From contig JBANDB010000002.1 in NCBI GenBank assembly GCA_037576215.1, positions 2,604,001-2,668,000 on the forward strand: a DNA stretch of 64,000 nt. The letters run 5' to 3'. Positions within the stretch are counted from its first letter, which is position 1; every line of letters begins with the position of its first letter. Position numbers and translations under genes: made by a program. Shown piece after piece: positions 46,751 to 58,979 of the stretch. The stretch comes from Armillaria gallica. Lineage: Eukaryota; Basidiomycota; Agaricomycetes; Agaricales; Physalacriaceae. The notes below the pieces were generated by a model. It did no database searches and was not told where the DNA came from. It was given only the letters and a program-made list of their open reading frames with translations.

Positions 46751-47721
46751 CTATGCCGGCTCTGCCTCGGTCATGTTCCTCGTTCTTTCAGTAAGATCCC
46801 AGCGATCCAACCCTCCAAAATTTATTTTCATATCCAAGAAGGTCATGTTGAATTGTAGTTCGTAGACGTGTGAGACCTGCGCTCTCCAGCTATCGCCACT
46901 ATATATATATGGACGCGTCAAAAGATGAACCTCAGTAGAAACGGTTACTGACGTCGCGGTACCATATACATCTCCTTCCTGACTAACGAGCCTTAGCGAT
47001 TGGTCTGTATTTGAGTGAGAGTCGTATATCCAGATGTTAACGCCAGAGTATATCTCTTGCCATCCACTGCGATCCACCAACCTATTTGGCGGTGAAACGC
47101 GCTTTGTTCCTGCAGGCACTGGAGGCGCAGGACGTATATCGACATCGTTCAACAACCGTAGCGCACGCAAGTTGGATATATCTTGGAACAGGGAACGCTC
47201 CCCAGGCGTTGATGAGTCGATGACCTTGATGAGTTGTCCAGACGCTTCAGATTCCTCGTCACTCTCGTCGTCGCCGTCGTCCATTTTCGTGTCTTCATCA
47301 GGCTTATTCGCTTCGGCATACTCTTCTTCTGCTACCTTCAATCGAGAAAGAAATGCTGACCATGCCTCATCGTTGGAGAAGTCTGTTCGTAGGACGACGC
47401 CTCCATCGACGTCGTCGAGCAATCGATCCAAGGGATCTGCATCCTCTGAGGATATCACCTGCTCTGATGTCAAAACGCGACACTGAAATATCACTATTTT
47501 CTGCTCACTTGGTCCTCAGAGGCCGTTGCGGCGCTGGGCTTAGGTACGGGAGGATTTGCAGCCCAAAATGCATCCAAGGCACGTAGGAGCCATTTTCGTC
47601 GACCTTCTTGAGGAAAAGCGGTACGTATTCCACTATACCGGGTCTATTGTAGCATCAGAAACAGAAATAAAATGTGCAGGAGAGTACGGACGGCTAGAAA
47701 CTGGGCAAATTCGAGATTCAT
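46751..47721 (-). CDS. Orphan acidic protein, possible DUF6924-like segment
   Basis: Function unknown. Starts MNLEFAQFLA (ATG 47721-47719); a short intron with GTCCGT donor joins it to TRYSGIRTAFPQEGRRKWLL and RALDAFWAANPPVPKP. A 48-bp intron (47459-47506 region, GTGAGC...AGCAG) joins SEDQ to VISSEDADPLDRLLDDVDGG. The middle has VVLRTDFSNDEAWSAFLSRL, which resembles the DUF6924 signature, followed by a strongly acidic stretch (PDEDTKMDDGDDESDEESEA). The C-terminal third is beta-like (WQEIYSGVNIWIYDSHSNTD, LDMKINFGGLDRWDL). Probably nuclear or cytosolic. Divergent from GOT1 with only about 150 bp between starts. Confidence 0.75.
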
Positions 47722-47874
47722 TTCGTGCGAGCTAGCCAGAGATTCGATACGAGAAGCTTAAGCGTATCTCTTGAAATAGACTTTGGAATATTTTCGACAG
47801 AAAGTGACGACAACTCTAGTCACGTGTGTACATCTTTCTTCCCTTTCTCCCTTTACGACGCGCCGCTATTCAAT

Positions 47875-48498
47875 ATGTGGCTTTCAGATGCTCAGAGTTC
47901 GCTGTCACATTTTGTTAGTGCTGTATATATTTCTAACCCTTTTATCTTGCAGAAATAGGCGTGGCCCTCACGACGTTCGGCGCGCTGTTCATGTTGCTGG
48001 GTGTCATGCTCTTCTTCGACGGCGCTCTTCTGGCTCTCGGCAACGTACAGTTCAATATCGTCCATTACAACCCTCCCTGACAACCGGGGCATCACAGATA
48101 CTCTTCGTTTCAGGCCTCACCCTCATAATTGGACCCCAGAAAACGTTTTATTTCTTCGCAAGGAAGCAGAAACTACGTGGCACCATATGTTTCCTCGGGG
48201 GCATTATTCTCGTTTTCATAAAGTGGCCGTTCGTTGGTATGGTCGTGGAGACGTTTGGGTTCTTGAACTTGTTCGGGTGCGTTCCTTGCTTGTCCCAGAT
48301 AATGAAGACCCTTACGGCTTTCTAGTGACTTCTTCCCCGTCATCATTACTTTCCTCAGGCAGCTGCCTTTTATTGGGACGGCGCTGTCGCTTCCTTATGT
48401 GAGAGATGTGCGTGAACTACTGTCTGGCCGTTTTACTCTCACTCACCGTCTCGCAGGTAGTAGATCGTATTGCAGGGTCGCGAACATCCGCTGTATAA
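47875..48498 (+). CDS. GOT1: Got1 family Golgi transport membrane protein
   Basis: Small four-helix membrane protein needed for ER-Golgi vesicle traffic. Exon 1 is only MWLSDAQ plus one base (donor GTTCGC), joined to KIGVALTTFGALFMLLGVML and FFDGALLALGN, then ILFVSGLTLIIGPQKTFYFF, RKQKLRGTICFLGGIILVFI, KWPFVGMVVETFGFLNLFG, DFFPVIITFLRQLPFIGTAL and VVDRIAGSRTSAV. Five exons, about 140 residues, the family size. The conserved GP.KT.YFF and KWP..G.. motifs are present. Confidence 0.93.
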
Positions 48499-48576
48499 TC
48501 ATATTCATTATTCACTTGCCAACTTCAAAAACATGAATCCATGTGCTGTGTGTCTATCTTCAACGTCCTGACAAGT

Positions 48577-50721
48577 CTATACTACCTCAATGTGGTCGGT
48601 ACCCACTTTCTCCTTGTCATCCTGTGACACCCGCCTTGATTCCTCTCCTTTCGGGAGAGGATCGGTATCCGTTCTCTTTCGAGCCAACTGATCAACGTTG
48701 CGGAAATTGAAACCGTCTTTCATTGTCTGGGAGATGACCATTCCACTGCAAATGTAGAGTCAGCGATGTGGGATATAGGATCAAGGAACATGAGGATAGC
48801 CATACCCTGCGTAAAGAACTACGACCAGATAACCTGATAGCGGGACGAGGTATGACCTCCGAGTATAGGCCCTGTCCGCTAAACCACCTTGAGCAGGAGG
48901 GTACCATGCGCCGCCTCCAACTCCCTGTAGAACACGTCAGCATACACGTTGACTTTGGCCCATTTGATGACGTGCCATGACGATTAGGCCTGAGCCTCTC
49001 TTGGTATGTTTTCCCAGATTTTTTGTTCCTAATGTGAAGATGCACTAACAAACATATTAGAAAATAATGAGCATATATAGACAAGAAATGCGCACTGGAT
49101 AACAAATGGATTCGAAGAAAAACAATGCAAACAAGCATCCAACAGCTGCCTGTCCCGGTAAACCCACGATTGAACCGCAGAATACGCAACAGCATACGGC
49201 GTAGAACGTCAGCAACAACGCCGGGTCCACAAAGTTGAGAATGGCAACTCCCACAAATCTGGAAAAGCAATGAGTCCAATCGATTCCAGAACTTTTACGA
49301 CTTGCTGACCTCCCGACTGTGAATGTTATTTGGCAGAACGAGAACAATTGGCTGGCTTTGGATTTACTGATCCCAATATTCTGGTCGACCAAGAAATTCA
49401 CGACAAAGGACGCTACCCCGACTTGGGCCCCTCTATTTGCACTGTGAGAAACTCGCCATTGGATGTGACTCGCTGCGAAAGTGCTCACACATAGCATGTC
49501 TGCGCCACGTACCCAAAGACACACCGCCATTGTCTCCAAAACGGCTGGTCATCCACGGTAATACCGGCTTGGTGGATCTCTTGCGACAAGGCGTCCTCGG
49601 TGATTTCAGGTAGATCGCAGAAGCTTTGACACATTCAGTCAGTTCATTCGCCTTACGAGCGAAAACTCACTAGAAGAGGATATTTAGAACGATACCAAGG
49701 CCCGCAACGGCGAGATATACCCTGATCGTGGAAACCAACAATCAACAAACACTACGCGAAAAACACCGAAAGGGGGCACCAACCATTGGACCGTGGCTAA
49801 ACTCGTGGCGTTTGCTCCAGTAAAGAACCACCTCGAAGCGATCAGTGGTCCGGCGAAAGACGCTACACCTTGGAACCCCTGACTGAAGTTAAGCCTAGCG
49901 GCAGCATATCGCGGTGTTCCTAACACCGCGATGTACGAGTTGGCTGCGACTTCCAGGGTAGCGAGCCCGCAACCTAGGGATACTCAGGAAACCAGAAAAA
50001 AAAATCGAGCGAACAGGTAATCCCACCGATGACGAATGTACAAGCGACGAACCCGCCGTATTTCTGATAAACGGCTGACGGCCAGAAGAAGACGGCGCCT
50101 ATAAAAATGGCAAAGTCAAGCCAAGTGCCATTTACCGGTTTGGAGCATCACGTACCGAGACTGTAAAGGCCCAGACCCATGTGTATACCGGCCTAATATC
50201 GGGGTGCGTCATTTAGTCTTTAGAACGAAATGGAGAAGATGTTAATTTTGAAGCAGCACCTTGTATCCTTTTCGCTTCATCTACGTACCGGGTGATTAGC
50301 GGCGGGGGGATAGATGGAAGAAGAAGTAAACAAACGAAAATGCTGGCAATCGGTGCGTAGACCAAGTATGCACCAAAGTACGCTAATTGTAGGAGGGTGC
50401 TCTGAACCTTGGATATCCCGAAGATGGTCTGAAAGTGAGCATTGAGGACATCTAGAAGCTGAATAATGGCATGATCAGACGCTGGTTAGAAATTCTAACA
50501 AGTCACTAACGCCGTACGCGAAACCCCCTTGCAAATTATGGTTCAGGATCGTGGTGTAGAAGCGGGTCAACGGAAACGTACAAGTGAAGAAGAGTGAAGT
50601 GACTAGGGCAAAGGCGAATAGCCATCGACCTCTTGACAATTCAGAACCTGCGGGACGTTGTCAATGGAACATAATCCGCGCGATTCTGGGACATACCCGT
50701 CGTTCCAGTGAGAGGAGCCAT
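48577..50721 (-). CDS. Fucose permease-like MFS transporter (FHS family)
   Basis: Twelve-helix major facilitator membrane protein, probably a sugar/H+ symporter. Start ATG 50721-50719 (MAPLTGTTG). Hydrophobic segments over many short exons: GRWLFAFALVTSLFFTCTFP, the motif FGISKVQSTLLQLAYFGAYL, GLGLYSLGAVFFWPSAVYQ, CGLATLEVAANSYIAVLG, FNFSQGFQGVASFAGPLIAS-type segment, VGASFVVNFLV, VGVAILNFVDPALLLTFYAV and FESICYPVIFTLGTKNLG. The ATLEVAANSY and LNFSQGFQGV motifs are characteristic of the FHS group. The C-terminus is a hydrophilic tail ending TDHIEVV. I did not resolve every exon. Convergent with GOT1 (78 bp apart). Confidence 0.85.
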
Positions 50722-51485
50722 GGTATCGATGGGATGACCGGAAAGGATCAATAGCGTTACACTTGCGTCCTCATTTTATCCGGCGTCCACGCAATACCAG
50801 ACCACATGAGAAGCTTCTTGCTCTGGCGGTGGCTGATGGTATCCCCCCCGCGTGACTACTGGAGAAAGCAGATGACCCGGTCCGCTAGCGTTCAGCGACA
50901 ATCTGGGGCTATAATGTGGGGTAATCTATACAAAGTCTTGATATTTTTGCGAAGAAGCTGATACGAGAAGAGATACCGGAGGCCGAGTGATATTGATTCA
51001 CCTCATTGCGGGATGATGTAGTTGATGATGTAGTTGAGTTGAAGGAAAGGTTCCGGTATATATCGTATGCGAAGCATTTGTGCTCGAGTAATTAAAAATA
51101 GAGGTAAAGGGTGGCGCAGTGAGTGCCCGGCTAATTTTATATGAGCAATATCTTTGTCCGTAGAATTGTCGAAGTCAGCGAGTACTGAGACTGGAGGGGC
51201 AGATATAAACTGTATCTTCCCTGTAGAGTACCAGCCTCCAGCAGCTCCTGAGAAAACTCTATGTTTCGTTGTAGGCAACGGCGGAGTCATAACTTGCTTC
51301 TCTGTGTGGGTAGGTTACATTTTTGTAACGCCAGTATCACATAATTTCCTTCACCTAACAGAGTCCGGGAATCATTATCTCTTCTTTTAACTTATCTTTG
51401 TGAACCTATTTTTACCATTCGAACTTGAAGTTCACTGATGAGTCTGCTGAGTGGGACGCAACCGATTTGATGAAGAACATATACG
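50722..51485. other. Upstream region of MFS gene, nothing else recognised
   Basis: No supported gene. Confidence 0.4.
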
Positions 51486-51673
51486 TACAGTCAACTCTGT
51501 AATAACTCATAACTCTATAAGGACATACAACCCCATAACCCATAGGTTTGTTCGTCTACCAAAGTACAAATTACCCTCAATACTCAAATCTCTCTCTTTA
51601 AACCCATACTCCCTCATAACCATAGCACGGAGTGGGAACGGAGGGCTATGGGTTATTACAGAGTCGACTGTAG
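51486..51673. mobile_element. Short MITE (~185 bp) with TA target duplication
   Basis: Left end TACAGTCAACTCTGTAATAA and right end, read on the other strand, TACAGTCGACTCTGTAATAA: 26-bp terminal repeats with two mismatches, starting CAGTC next to a TA on each side. The ends resemble pogo/Tc1-type elements. No coding capacity. Confidence 0.8.
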
Positions 51674-52163
51674 TCTCCAGCTAAATCTAGAGATGCCAAG
51701 GTGGTTGACAAGGTTTAAGCGTAGAGAGCCGCTCGGGGTTATCAGCGCTTGTAACAAATGCACTTTGACTATGTACTTTGACTCGCCGGGAGAATCGGTC
51801 CGGTACTCCGGTCCGCACGGGTGTCACTTTTCCTTTTGACCAGGCTTAGCTTCATTCCCGACCACCTCGCACTCGGGGCCAACACACAACGAATTCAAAC
51901 GTACGGATCTTTTGCTGCTCTAGGTGTTATGCATCTTATCTATGGAACTGGAGATCTCCAGCGAGTTCGAGTTGGCTGGCTTGTTGTGGCAAATTCTTTT
52001 TTTCCTTGTGGCGACCACTATCATTTCTTCTTCAGTGTAAACTACGGGCTTCTGACCACAGAGACACGGGAAAATTTCAGCCAGACTGGTGTTTGGCACT
52101 TGGGGATCTGAATCGAGGCCCTCCTTGCCGTCCTCTATACATACTACTTTTCACCTGGAACGT
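51674..52163. other. Gap, nothing recognised
   Basis: Short open frames without support. Confidence 0.35.
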
Positions 52164-52469
52164 TTATTGAAACCCGCACTTAGCGGCGGCGCCCACAAGT
52201 AAATTGTAGTGTTTCTTGTTTAGTTCGTTGAGAGCACCATATGTTTCTTCGTCGATATTCAAGATCAGACACCGAGGAATGCGCGCCAGTATCGCAGTTG
52301 GCTCCATGTGTAAACTGTACAGTACAAAGTGGCACCCGCGTGTCTTCTTTACAGGTTCCCCAGCTTGATTGATCTCTTCAGGGTTCACATACAACATGTA
52401 TTCGGCTTTATAGAAATCTCTTCTGGGCATCAATGTCATATCTGATATCTCTAACTGAATACATGTCAT
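52164..52469 (-). CDS. Hypothetical small protein (101 aa), weak
   Basis: Uninterrupted frame from a real ATG (52469-52467), MTCIQLEISDMTLMPRRDF, with normal-looking composition (ILARIPRCLILNIDEETYGA, LNKKHYNLLVGAAAKCGFQ). No domain recognised, no paralogue in the window, and no evidence of further exons. Could be a small gene, a gene fragment or chance. Confidence 0.3.
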   Translation of the reverse strand: MTCIQLEISDMTLMPRRDFYKAEYMLYVNPEEINQAGEPVKKTRGCHFVLYSLHMEPTAILARIPRCLILNIDEETYGALNELNKKHYNLLVGAAAKCGFQ

Positions 52470-52936
52470 CGCATCTTTCTATTAGAAGTCCGAGAAGCTT
52501 TGGAGCCTCGTTCCGCGGATTTCATACTAAGTCCTCCCACGACTCGGAGTGCACTAGTAAAGTGTAGCCAATCTCAACGGTCTCCAAGCGACTTTGCTGC
52601 CACGAAATTATGATATCCAGTTTGTGATTTCTCTCTAAGTGGCCCTTTATTTGACTGCATTTTTCAATAACGCAAATTCAGAAATTTTTATCAGGGTCGC
52701 CGCTGCTCGGACCCTGCCCTCGTGGCAGCAGTCCGGGGTTAAAAGCACTTTACCGTTACTATTCATAGCGACCAATATATGGATACCATCCTGCATGATG
52801 GTCGGTTAATCCTCCCTAACTCTGCTGGATAACACGTTGTGAGACGTTCGTCTGTGTACAAGCAACGGTGAGCAAACTACCATTCGTTTTCCGGCGGTAT
52901 CGCTGAATTTCCAGGCTTTAAGGAACATTGGCCGAC

Positions 52937-54331
52937 ATGAGGCAACGACGATGGTACTACAGATTGTGGTTGAAGATAAGGCACTTTGGCCGCTACAGAA
53001 ACCTTCCTGATGATACGCCGCCCGACATTGAGAGGCCTGATATCGACAGACTCTCTGATGCCACATTACTTCGAATTTTCGTGTATACCCAGTCCACGTA
53101 CGCATCACCACCACCAGAGAGGGCGATATCACACGTCAACAGTCGCTGGAGAAAAATCGTAGTGGGGCACGCTGCTTTTTGGCGCCAGATAGATGCCAAG
53201 GGCCTGAGTAGCTCCCTGCAGCAGGATATCATAGAGGCGTATTTGTCCCGCGCACAGACGTTCACAGCCGATTTGAGGGTCGTTCTCTCGGAGGACGAGT
53301 GGAGCCGTACCCTTGCAATCATCGCTTCGCACTCGGCCCGATGGCGTCTGATATCTATCCGAGCTGACTTCAACTTTTCTACCGACCTCCTCAGTCAACA
53401 CATGTCCCAATTCCATCTCCCACATCTCGAACACCTCTCTATCATCTGCTTAGACGGATTTTACGAACCTCCGGACCTCGATATCATTGATGGGGACACG
53501 AGTATTCTACGCGGGAGTGCACCCAGGCTTACTAGTTTCCGCGTGCAGCACAGCGCCATCACTTACTTTCCTCCCCCCTTGCACGGCCTCACAACTCTTC
53601 ACCTGGAAGAATTCGGCGACCATCGGATCGACTACGGTAGCTTTCGGCGCTTGATTCTCTCCATCTATTCCTTGACCAATCTTTCAATATACGGTGATTT
53701 CATCGATCATTGGACTATGGCTGGAGATCTCCATATCCCTGCCCTTCGCTCCCTCCGATCTGGTAGCAACGCATCTCTAGGGGCGATGCTGTTGTCGCTA
53801 TCCGTGCCTGGGCTAGCCAGTCTTACATTATACAACGAATGGGACTCTCACATCCGCGAATTCACCCGCCAACGTGAACCTGGTTACGAAACCAAATTTC
53901 CTTGTGTGCATTTAATGCTCAAGGACTGCCATTTTTCATTGCCATACCTTCAGACACTGTTGGAAGAAGTACCGGTGATATATCGGCTTGATATCATTGA
54001 TGGATTCGCGGACGAAGTCCTTGACCTGTTACAAAACGATAATGCCCTGCTTCCATCCCTCTGCGCGTTGTCCATCAACCGACTTCATGATCCCACAAAA
54101 CTATCTGCCTTCTACACCTGCCGCCGGGTAGCATTCCGACTACACTTTAATTTAGATGCTGTCCCACCTCCCGGTGCATCCAGTGTTCGTTGGGATGGGC
54201 TCGAGAGCTGGCCTGCAGGTACAAAATGTATTGACAGGGACGACTTCATGACAAGGTTGTCTGATAACGTTGTCGCTTACCGAGGCATTCAAAAGTCCTC
54301 GGAAGTGCGTAGTACGTTGAATCTCTGTTGA
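52937..54331 (+). CDS. F-box protein, family 2 (464 aa)
   Basis: Probable SCF substrate adaptor. Single exon; start at the ATG 52937, since the open frame further upstream begins only with TTG. After a basic N-terminus (MRQRRWYYRLWLKIRHFGRY) comes the F-box IDRLSDATLLRIFVYTQ and ISHVNSRWRKIVVGHAAFWR. The rest is leucine-rich with family motifs LTSFRVQHSAITYFPPPL, LTTLHLEEFGDHRIDYGSFR and LPYLQTLLEEVPVIYRLDII, ending RDDFMTRLSDNV. A tandem partner follows 248 bp downstream. Confidence 0.85.
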   Translation: MRQRRWYYRLWLKIRHFGRYRNLPDDTPPDIERPDIDRLSDATLLRIFVYTQSTYASPPPERAISHVNSRWRKIVVGHAAFWRQIDAKGLSSSLQQDIIEAYLSRAQTFTADLRVVLSEDEWSRTLAIIASHSARWRLISIRADFNFSTDLLSQHMSQFHLPHLEHLSIICLDGFYEPPDLDIIDGDTSILRGSAPRLTSFRVQHSAITYFPPPLHGLTTLHLEEFGDHRIDYGSFRRLILSIYSLTNLSIYGDFIDHWTMAGDLHIPALRSLRSGSNASLGAMLLSLSVPGLASLTLYNEWDSHIREFTRQREPGYETKFPCVHLMLKDCHFSLPYLQTLLEEVPVIYRLDIIDGFADEVLDLLQNDNALLPSLCALSINRLHDPTKLSAFYTCRRVAFRLHFNLDAVPPPGASSVRWDGLESWPAGTKCIDRDDFMTRLSDNVVAYRGIQKSSEVRSTLNLC

Positions 54332-54579
54332 GGTACGGGAGCAATCGAGTGCACTTCTCGTTTCTGAGAAAGTTTCTGCATCTGTTAGAATCTGTTTCGG
54401 TGCGAGGTTGATTGGGACGGAACGGTCCGATCTGTGCGAATATGATGGGTGCTTATAAGAACTTGTTGCTGCTTCATCGCTTCATTAACAACTACGACGA
54501 CGACGACGGTATCGTTCGGTGAGCTGATCACGAATACCTATCGTATTCAAAGCTAACAGGTCTACTCAAGTGACTTCTG

Positions 54580-56010
54580 ATGAAAGAGGGCGCGCCGCAG
54601 TCGTCTTCATGGATCACTTCCATTTGGTCTGCGTTCCGGCGACTTTGCTGCCGTAACCAACGGCGTGCATTTGATGTTAATTCTATTGTCGGCAGCGACA
54701 CCTCCACCCTGGTAGATCCAGGGCCGTGTGTCGTAAACGATCTATCGGACACATTACTCCTCAGCATCTTCAAAGGTACAAGCGAGTCTTATGGCCAAAG
54801 CTATCCTTCCGTAGTTAGGAGAATATCCCATGTCAATCGCCGCTGGCGAAAGATTGCGATATCATCTCCACAACTATGGCGGCACATCGATGCTATCGTC
54901 CCCAACGTTTACAGTCAGCTTTCACTGATCAACATGCATCTGATCAGGGCGTACCCACTCACGGTCGATCTACGGTTGGCCCTTCCTAACGTCGAATCTG
55001 ACTGGGCCCTGCTCCTCGAGCCCATAACCTACTCCTCCTTCCGCTGGCGCGTACTCTCCGTCCATGTCGACAGTGATTCCGACTGGGGACAGCACACTCT
55101 CGTTCGACATTTCCGCACATCACATTTCCCCAATCTCGAACACTTCTCCGTTATACGCTACTCCGACCTTTCATCATGCAACTGTTTTGAGCCGCACAAC
55201 ATTGGAGGGGACGTCCTCATAGAGGGCTCACCGAAATTGTCTAGTGTACGTTTGCAGCATTCCTCGATCCCACATCTCTTGCCACCGCCGCAGACCATCA
55301 GTACGTTGCATCTAGAGCAGTTCGGAGAATATCCCATGGAATACGGGAGCTTCCGACGGCTTATAATAGGGTTGCCGTCGTTGGCGAATCTATCAATTTA
55401 TGGCAACTTCGTTGATGGTTGGACCAAAGCGGGGGATTTGGACGTTCCTAACCTTCGAACGTTGCGGTTAAGCAACAACGAAGCGTTGAGTTCCCTGTTG
55501 CTGTCGATCTACGCCCCGAACTTGGAGAGCCTGGAGCTTCACGGGATATGGGACTCGCATCTTCGTGAGTTCCTTCATGTGCGCGAAACAACATACGAGA
55601 CCAGCGTGCATTATTTGATGCTAAAGAGCTGTCAACTGTCAGCAGATTCTCTCTGTGCACTCTTCAAGGATTTCGCTGGGACGGAGAGGGTTGATATCCT
55701 TGATGGTTACGCGGATGTTGTCATGGATTTGCTCATGAGCGATGATGACCTGCTACCATCTCTGCATACCGTCTCAGTCCACAAACTAGCAGATGCTAGG
55801 AAGCTCCTTGTAGCCCGCAGCGTGATCTTTCGACTGCACTATAGTGTTGATGCTGCGCCGTTACATGGTGAAGTGGTGAGATGGGATCAACTGGATCCGT
55901 GGACGTTGGCCATGGAATTTTGCGACAGAGATGACTTCATGACGAGAATCTCTGACCCTTGTCTTCGTGAAGATGACAGGAAGCTTACGAGGGTTGGGTT
56001 GAAAGGTTGA
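54580..56010 (+). CDS. F-box protein, family 2, tandem paralogue (476 aa)
   Basis: Single exon. N-terminus MKEGAPQSSSWITSIWSAFR, then the F-box: CVVNDLSDTLLLSIFKGTSE and RRISHVNRRWRKIAISSPQL. The leucine-rich part parallels the upstream gene almost block for block (SSVRLQHSSIPHLLPPPQTI, STLHLEQFGEYPMEYGSFRR, LANLSIYGNFVDGWTKAGDL, RDDFMTRISD). Clear tandem duplicates. A decayed copy of this gene's 5' end lies at 8.65 kb. Confidence 0.88.
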   Translation: MKEGAPQSSSWITSIWSAFRRLCCRNQRRAFDVNSIVGSDTSTLVDPGPCVVNDLSDTLLLSIFKGTSESYGQSYPSVVRRISHVNRRWRKIAISSPQLWRHIDAIVPNVYSQLSLINMHLIRAYPLTVDLRLALPNVESDWALLLEPITYSSFRWRVLSVHVDSDSDWGQHTLVRHFRTSHFPNLEHFSVIRYSDLSSCNCFEPHNIGGDVLIEGSPKLSSVRLQHSSIPHLLPPPQTISTLHLEQFGEYPMEYGSFRRLIIGLPSLANLSIYGNFVDGWTKAGDLDVPNLRTLRLSNNEALSSLLLSIYAPNLESLELHGIWDSHLREFLHVRETTYETSVHYLMLKSCQLSADSLCALFKDFAGTERVDILDGYADVVMDLLMSDDDLLPSLHTVSVHKLADARKLLVARSVIFRLHYSVDAAPLHGEVVRWDQLDPWTLAMEFCDRDDFMTRISDPCLREDDRKLTRVGLKG

Positions 56011-58979
56011 GGGAGGAGCACAAGGTGTACCATGTAATTTCTGGATTGGAGCCTAGAATTGGTACAGTCGTAGCAGTGTAATAGCTACAGAGTAAAGAAC
56101 TTCTAATCAATCAGCTCATGTCGAACTAGGCGTTCTATGGGGATGATTATATGTGGCAGACTAGTACTACTACAGTATCAGGATACCACAGAATGAAGCC
56201 CATCACTGATCCCGGCAAATATCGTTCGGATTCCTAGCACAATCAAGGGATATATCATAGCGAGAGGATACTTATAACTAGATTTAGGTGATCGGGATTC
56301 GGTCCGGTTGGTGCCGGATTTGTCATCGGCGAACTGGACCGGCGGTTGTATTTTTTTCCCCTTCGGTTGCTCTAGGCTTTGTGAAAACTTGCAACACAAC
56401 TAGTGTGCTGGAAATTTAGGATGCTGAAAGAATACCGGAAGCTTCTCATTCCAAACTTTGGGTAGTTCCGCCAGAGGTATGTCTAAAGTATTACAGATAA
56501 CCCCGAATTTATATCATTCCATCTCGGTCCGAATCCGAGTCGTTACAAAAACTGGCGTTCCTCATGCCTTGCTCATGCCCTTCAATGAAAATAATGATAA
56601 GAGCGCCGAACGGCCAGACCCCGTCTGCAAACCGAATATCCAATCGACGCCATCGAAACTCCTGTGGGTCTCCAAAATGGTATAATTCCTGAGATGCGAA
56701 GGTGAGATTGTGCTCAAACATCGTAAAAGGAAATCAAGTTACTTCAAGAATGATTAGAAAAGTAGGCGATGGTGATAGTTTCATCATGATACGACACAAC
56801 CACCGTTCATGCTGCATGCATTAGACGCTCCATCTTCCGGTATGCGATATATGTCGTCTCTGTCAACCGCAACGTCGATTATGGTGAGATCTAGGCTTTC
56901 TTCGAAGCTATCCATGACTGAGGATGATTTATGAGCGCAAAGTGTACCAGCAGGACGATTGCAAGTTAGGTGAAGACAGCCGAAACGATTCATTGCAGCC
57001 TTTTATACGTATCGTTATTGTGCTCGTCACGTTTGGACGGGTCTATTGTCTCGTCCCTCAAATGCTTCCTCCATGAATGCCGTGTTTTTAACAATAAGAC
57101 GCGCTTTGATGGTACATTGGTAGCTCCGGAGATAATTACCGCGTGGCGCATCACGTGTCGACGGTGGATCGTATTTTGCGCTTGCAGACAATTAAGTGTT
57201 TACTGGTTTGGCATGTCAGATATTTAGATCTTGACACGACTCGCCAGCACACCACTCCTTGGCAGAGAGGTAAGTCACCTTTTTTTTTGATTTGCCAAAC
57301 GCCAACTGAATATCGACGTACAATAAAGAAACGCAGCACCGCTTCTACTCTGCATCTCGGCGCGTCGCGGACAGGTTCGACTTCAGCCTGGTATGTTCGA
57401 CGTTGGACATACCCGGGTCTCCCGAACCAGTTGAAGGTCCGTATCAAACAAACCAAAATCAACAGCGGTTTTAATCTACGTGCTGAAGGACAACATTCTC
57501 ATCATCATGACTTCCGGCACAACTAATCATCCTTTGAAAAGTTGGAGAGATACTTACGCTCCTTTGTGCTGTCTTTCTTTCTAGAAACGTGCGCTTCCGA
57601 TCATATCGCACAAATTAGCACGCAACATTTGAGGAACGCGTCTCACATTCCTACACATCCAAGGGACTTGATGATGAAATGAAGGAATGACCATGGTATT
57701 GTCGAATCATACCCTCATATCGTGTCATATCAATCTCTCGAATTATACTGAATCGCATCATATCCAAGGCAGACACAGATCGCTTTGTGCCCATGTTCGA
57801 TATTTATGTGGGTAGTGATCCCACGAACACATAACACGGCTCTACCCATCAACATATCCGTGATGTTGTGGTGCCGCGGGGAAGTATCAACCGTATTTGG
57901 TGGGTACCCTAGAGGAGATAGAGCTCCTCGAGGCACGTTCGACTGAAGAGCGTAATGTGTTTCATCAGTCGAACAGCTATCTTTAATCAACCCAACATAT
58001 CCTTTAACGAGTTTATCGGGGTATACTCTGACAGGGCGCTTGCCACTCCTTAGAAAGGACGCAGTCCCTCGGAACATGATCAATGGTTTCCTCATAACCG
58101 AGTTCCGACTTTATTCTCGGATTTCCTGCGGAGATGATTCGGCTCCAATTATATTGACGCGAAGATCAATGGCTGCTCGCATGGCACAAGAATACGAAGG
58201 TACCTATGCGGACGCTGGAGGGGACATGGATGTCTCAGGGACGATGAGCACCTTCTTGATTTAGGATCATGACATCTTCACTAACCATGAACATATGGTT
58301 ATTGTTGTTTTTTGGACGGCTGCTGCGCAATGACTGCCTTTCCCATGACAGAGATGCCCAAACGACAAGAAAGTCTGGGAAGCGATCGTTCAAGGGAGAT
58401 CATCACCGTTCTTGTGGAAATCTGACCACGGTGGCGAAGCGGCGGAGCGGAATGGCATTCCTTTCATACCTCCAGAGTGATACTGAAGCGTGTCTGCGAA
58501 GTATATCTGGCCATCCATGGTCCACCGACGGCAGTCCTTTTCCTTCGGGGTCCTATTTTTACACCAGACCTCGAAGGACAGGCGCAGATGGAACTGCCAT
58601 AGATTCTCTGGGAATTGAAGCTGTCGCGTCGTGCTTTGCGTAACAGACGTTTCAAATTTAGTAAACACTTCAGTGATTTATGATTCAGATCTTACGGACG
58701 AATTTGGGAGTTACTTTTGTCAATACGCCTCAGTGTCAGGTCTATATGTCACCGTTTCTGCTTCGATTTTACGACGATGTCATTTGCTGAGATAAGTATA
58801 CTTAGTATGAGTCGGCAAATTCCGGACTTTTCAGATGACGTTTCCTGAACCAATCACCTACACTTTTTCTCTTCTCGACGACCTCCAGGGTTAGTAAACC
58901 TTCAGGTCTCTAGGTGTCACAACTCAGCTCTCCCCTTCCTTGATTTCCATGCAATAATCCATATTTCTTTCTATTCATT
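56011..58979. other. Gene-poor 3 kb
   Basis: Between the F-box pair and the PRPP synthetase. Several short frames on both strands (for example minus strand 56784-56993 and 57730-58095) show no recognisable motif and no convincing joined gene model. A small unrecognised gene cannot be excluded. Confidence 0.4.

Noticed and set aside
47483..47508. A 26-bp intron in the acidic orphan gene (CAA/GTGAGC to TTTCAG)
   Set aside because: Too short; using the next acceptor (AGCAG) gives a 48-bp intron in frame with a branch-like TTGAC.
52928..52936. F-box protein starting at 52928
   Set aside because: That codon is TTG; the first ATG in frame is 52937.
57730..58668. Multi-exon minus-strand gene from 58668 to 57730
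   Set aside because: Frames carry stops and no domain emerges under any splice I tried; left as gene-poor DNA.
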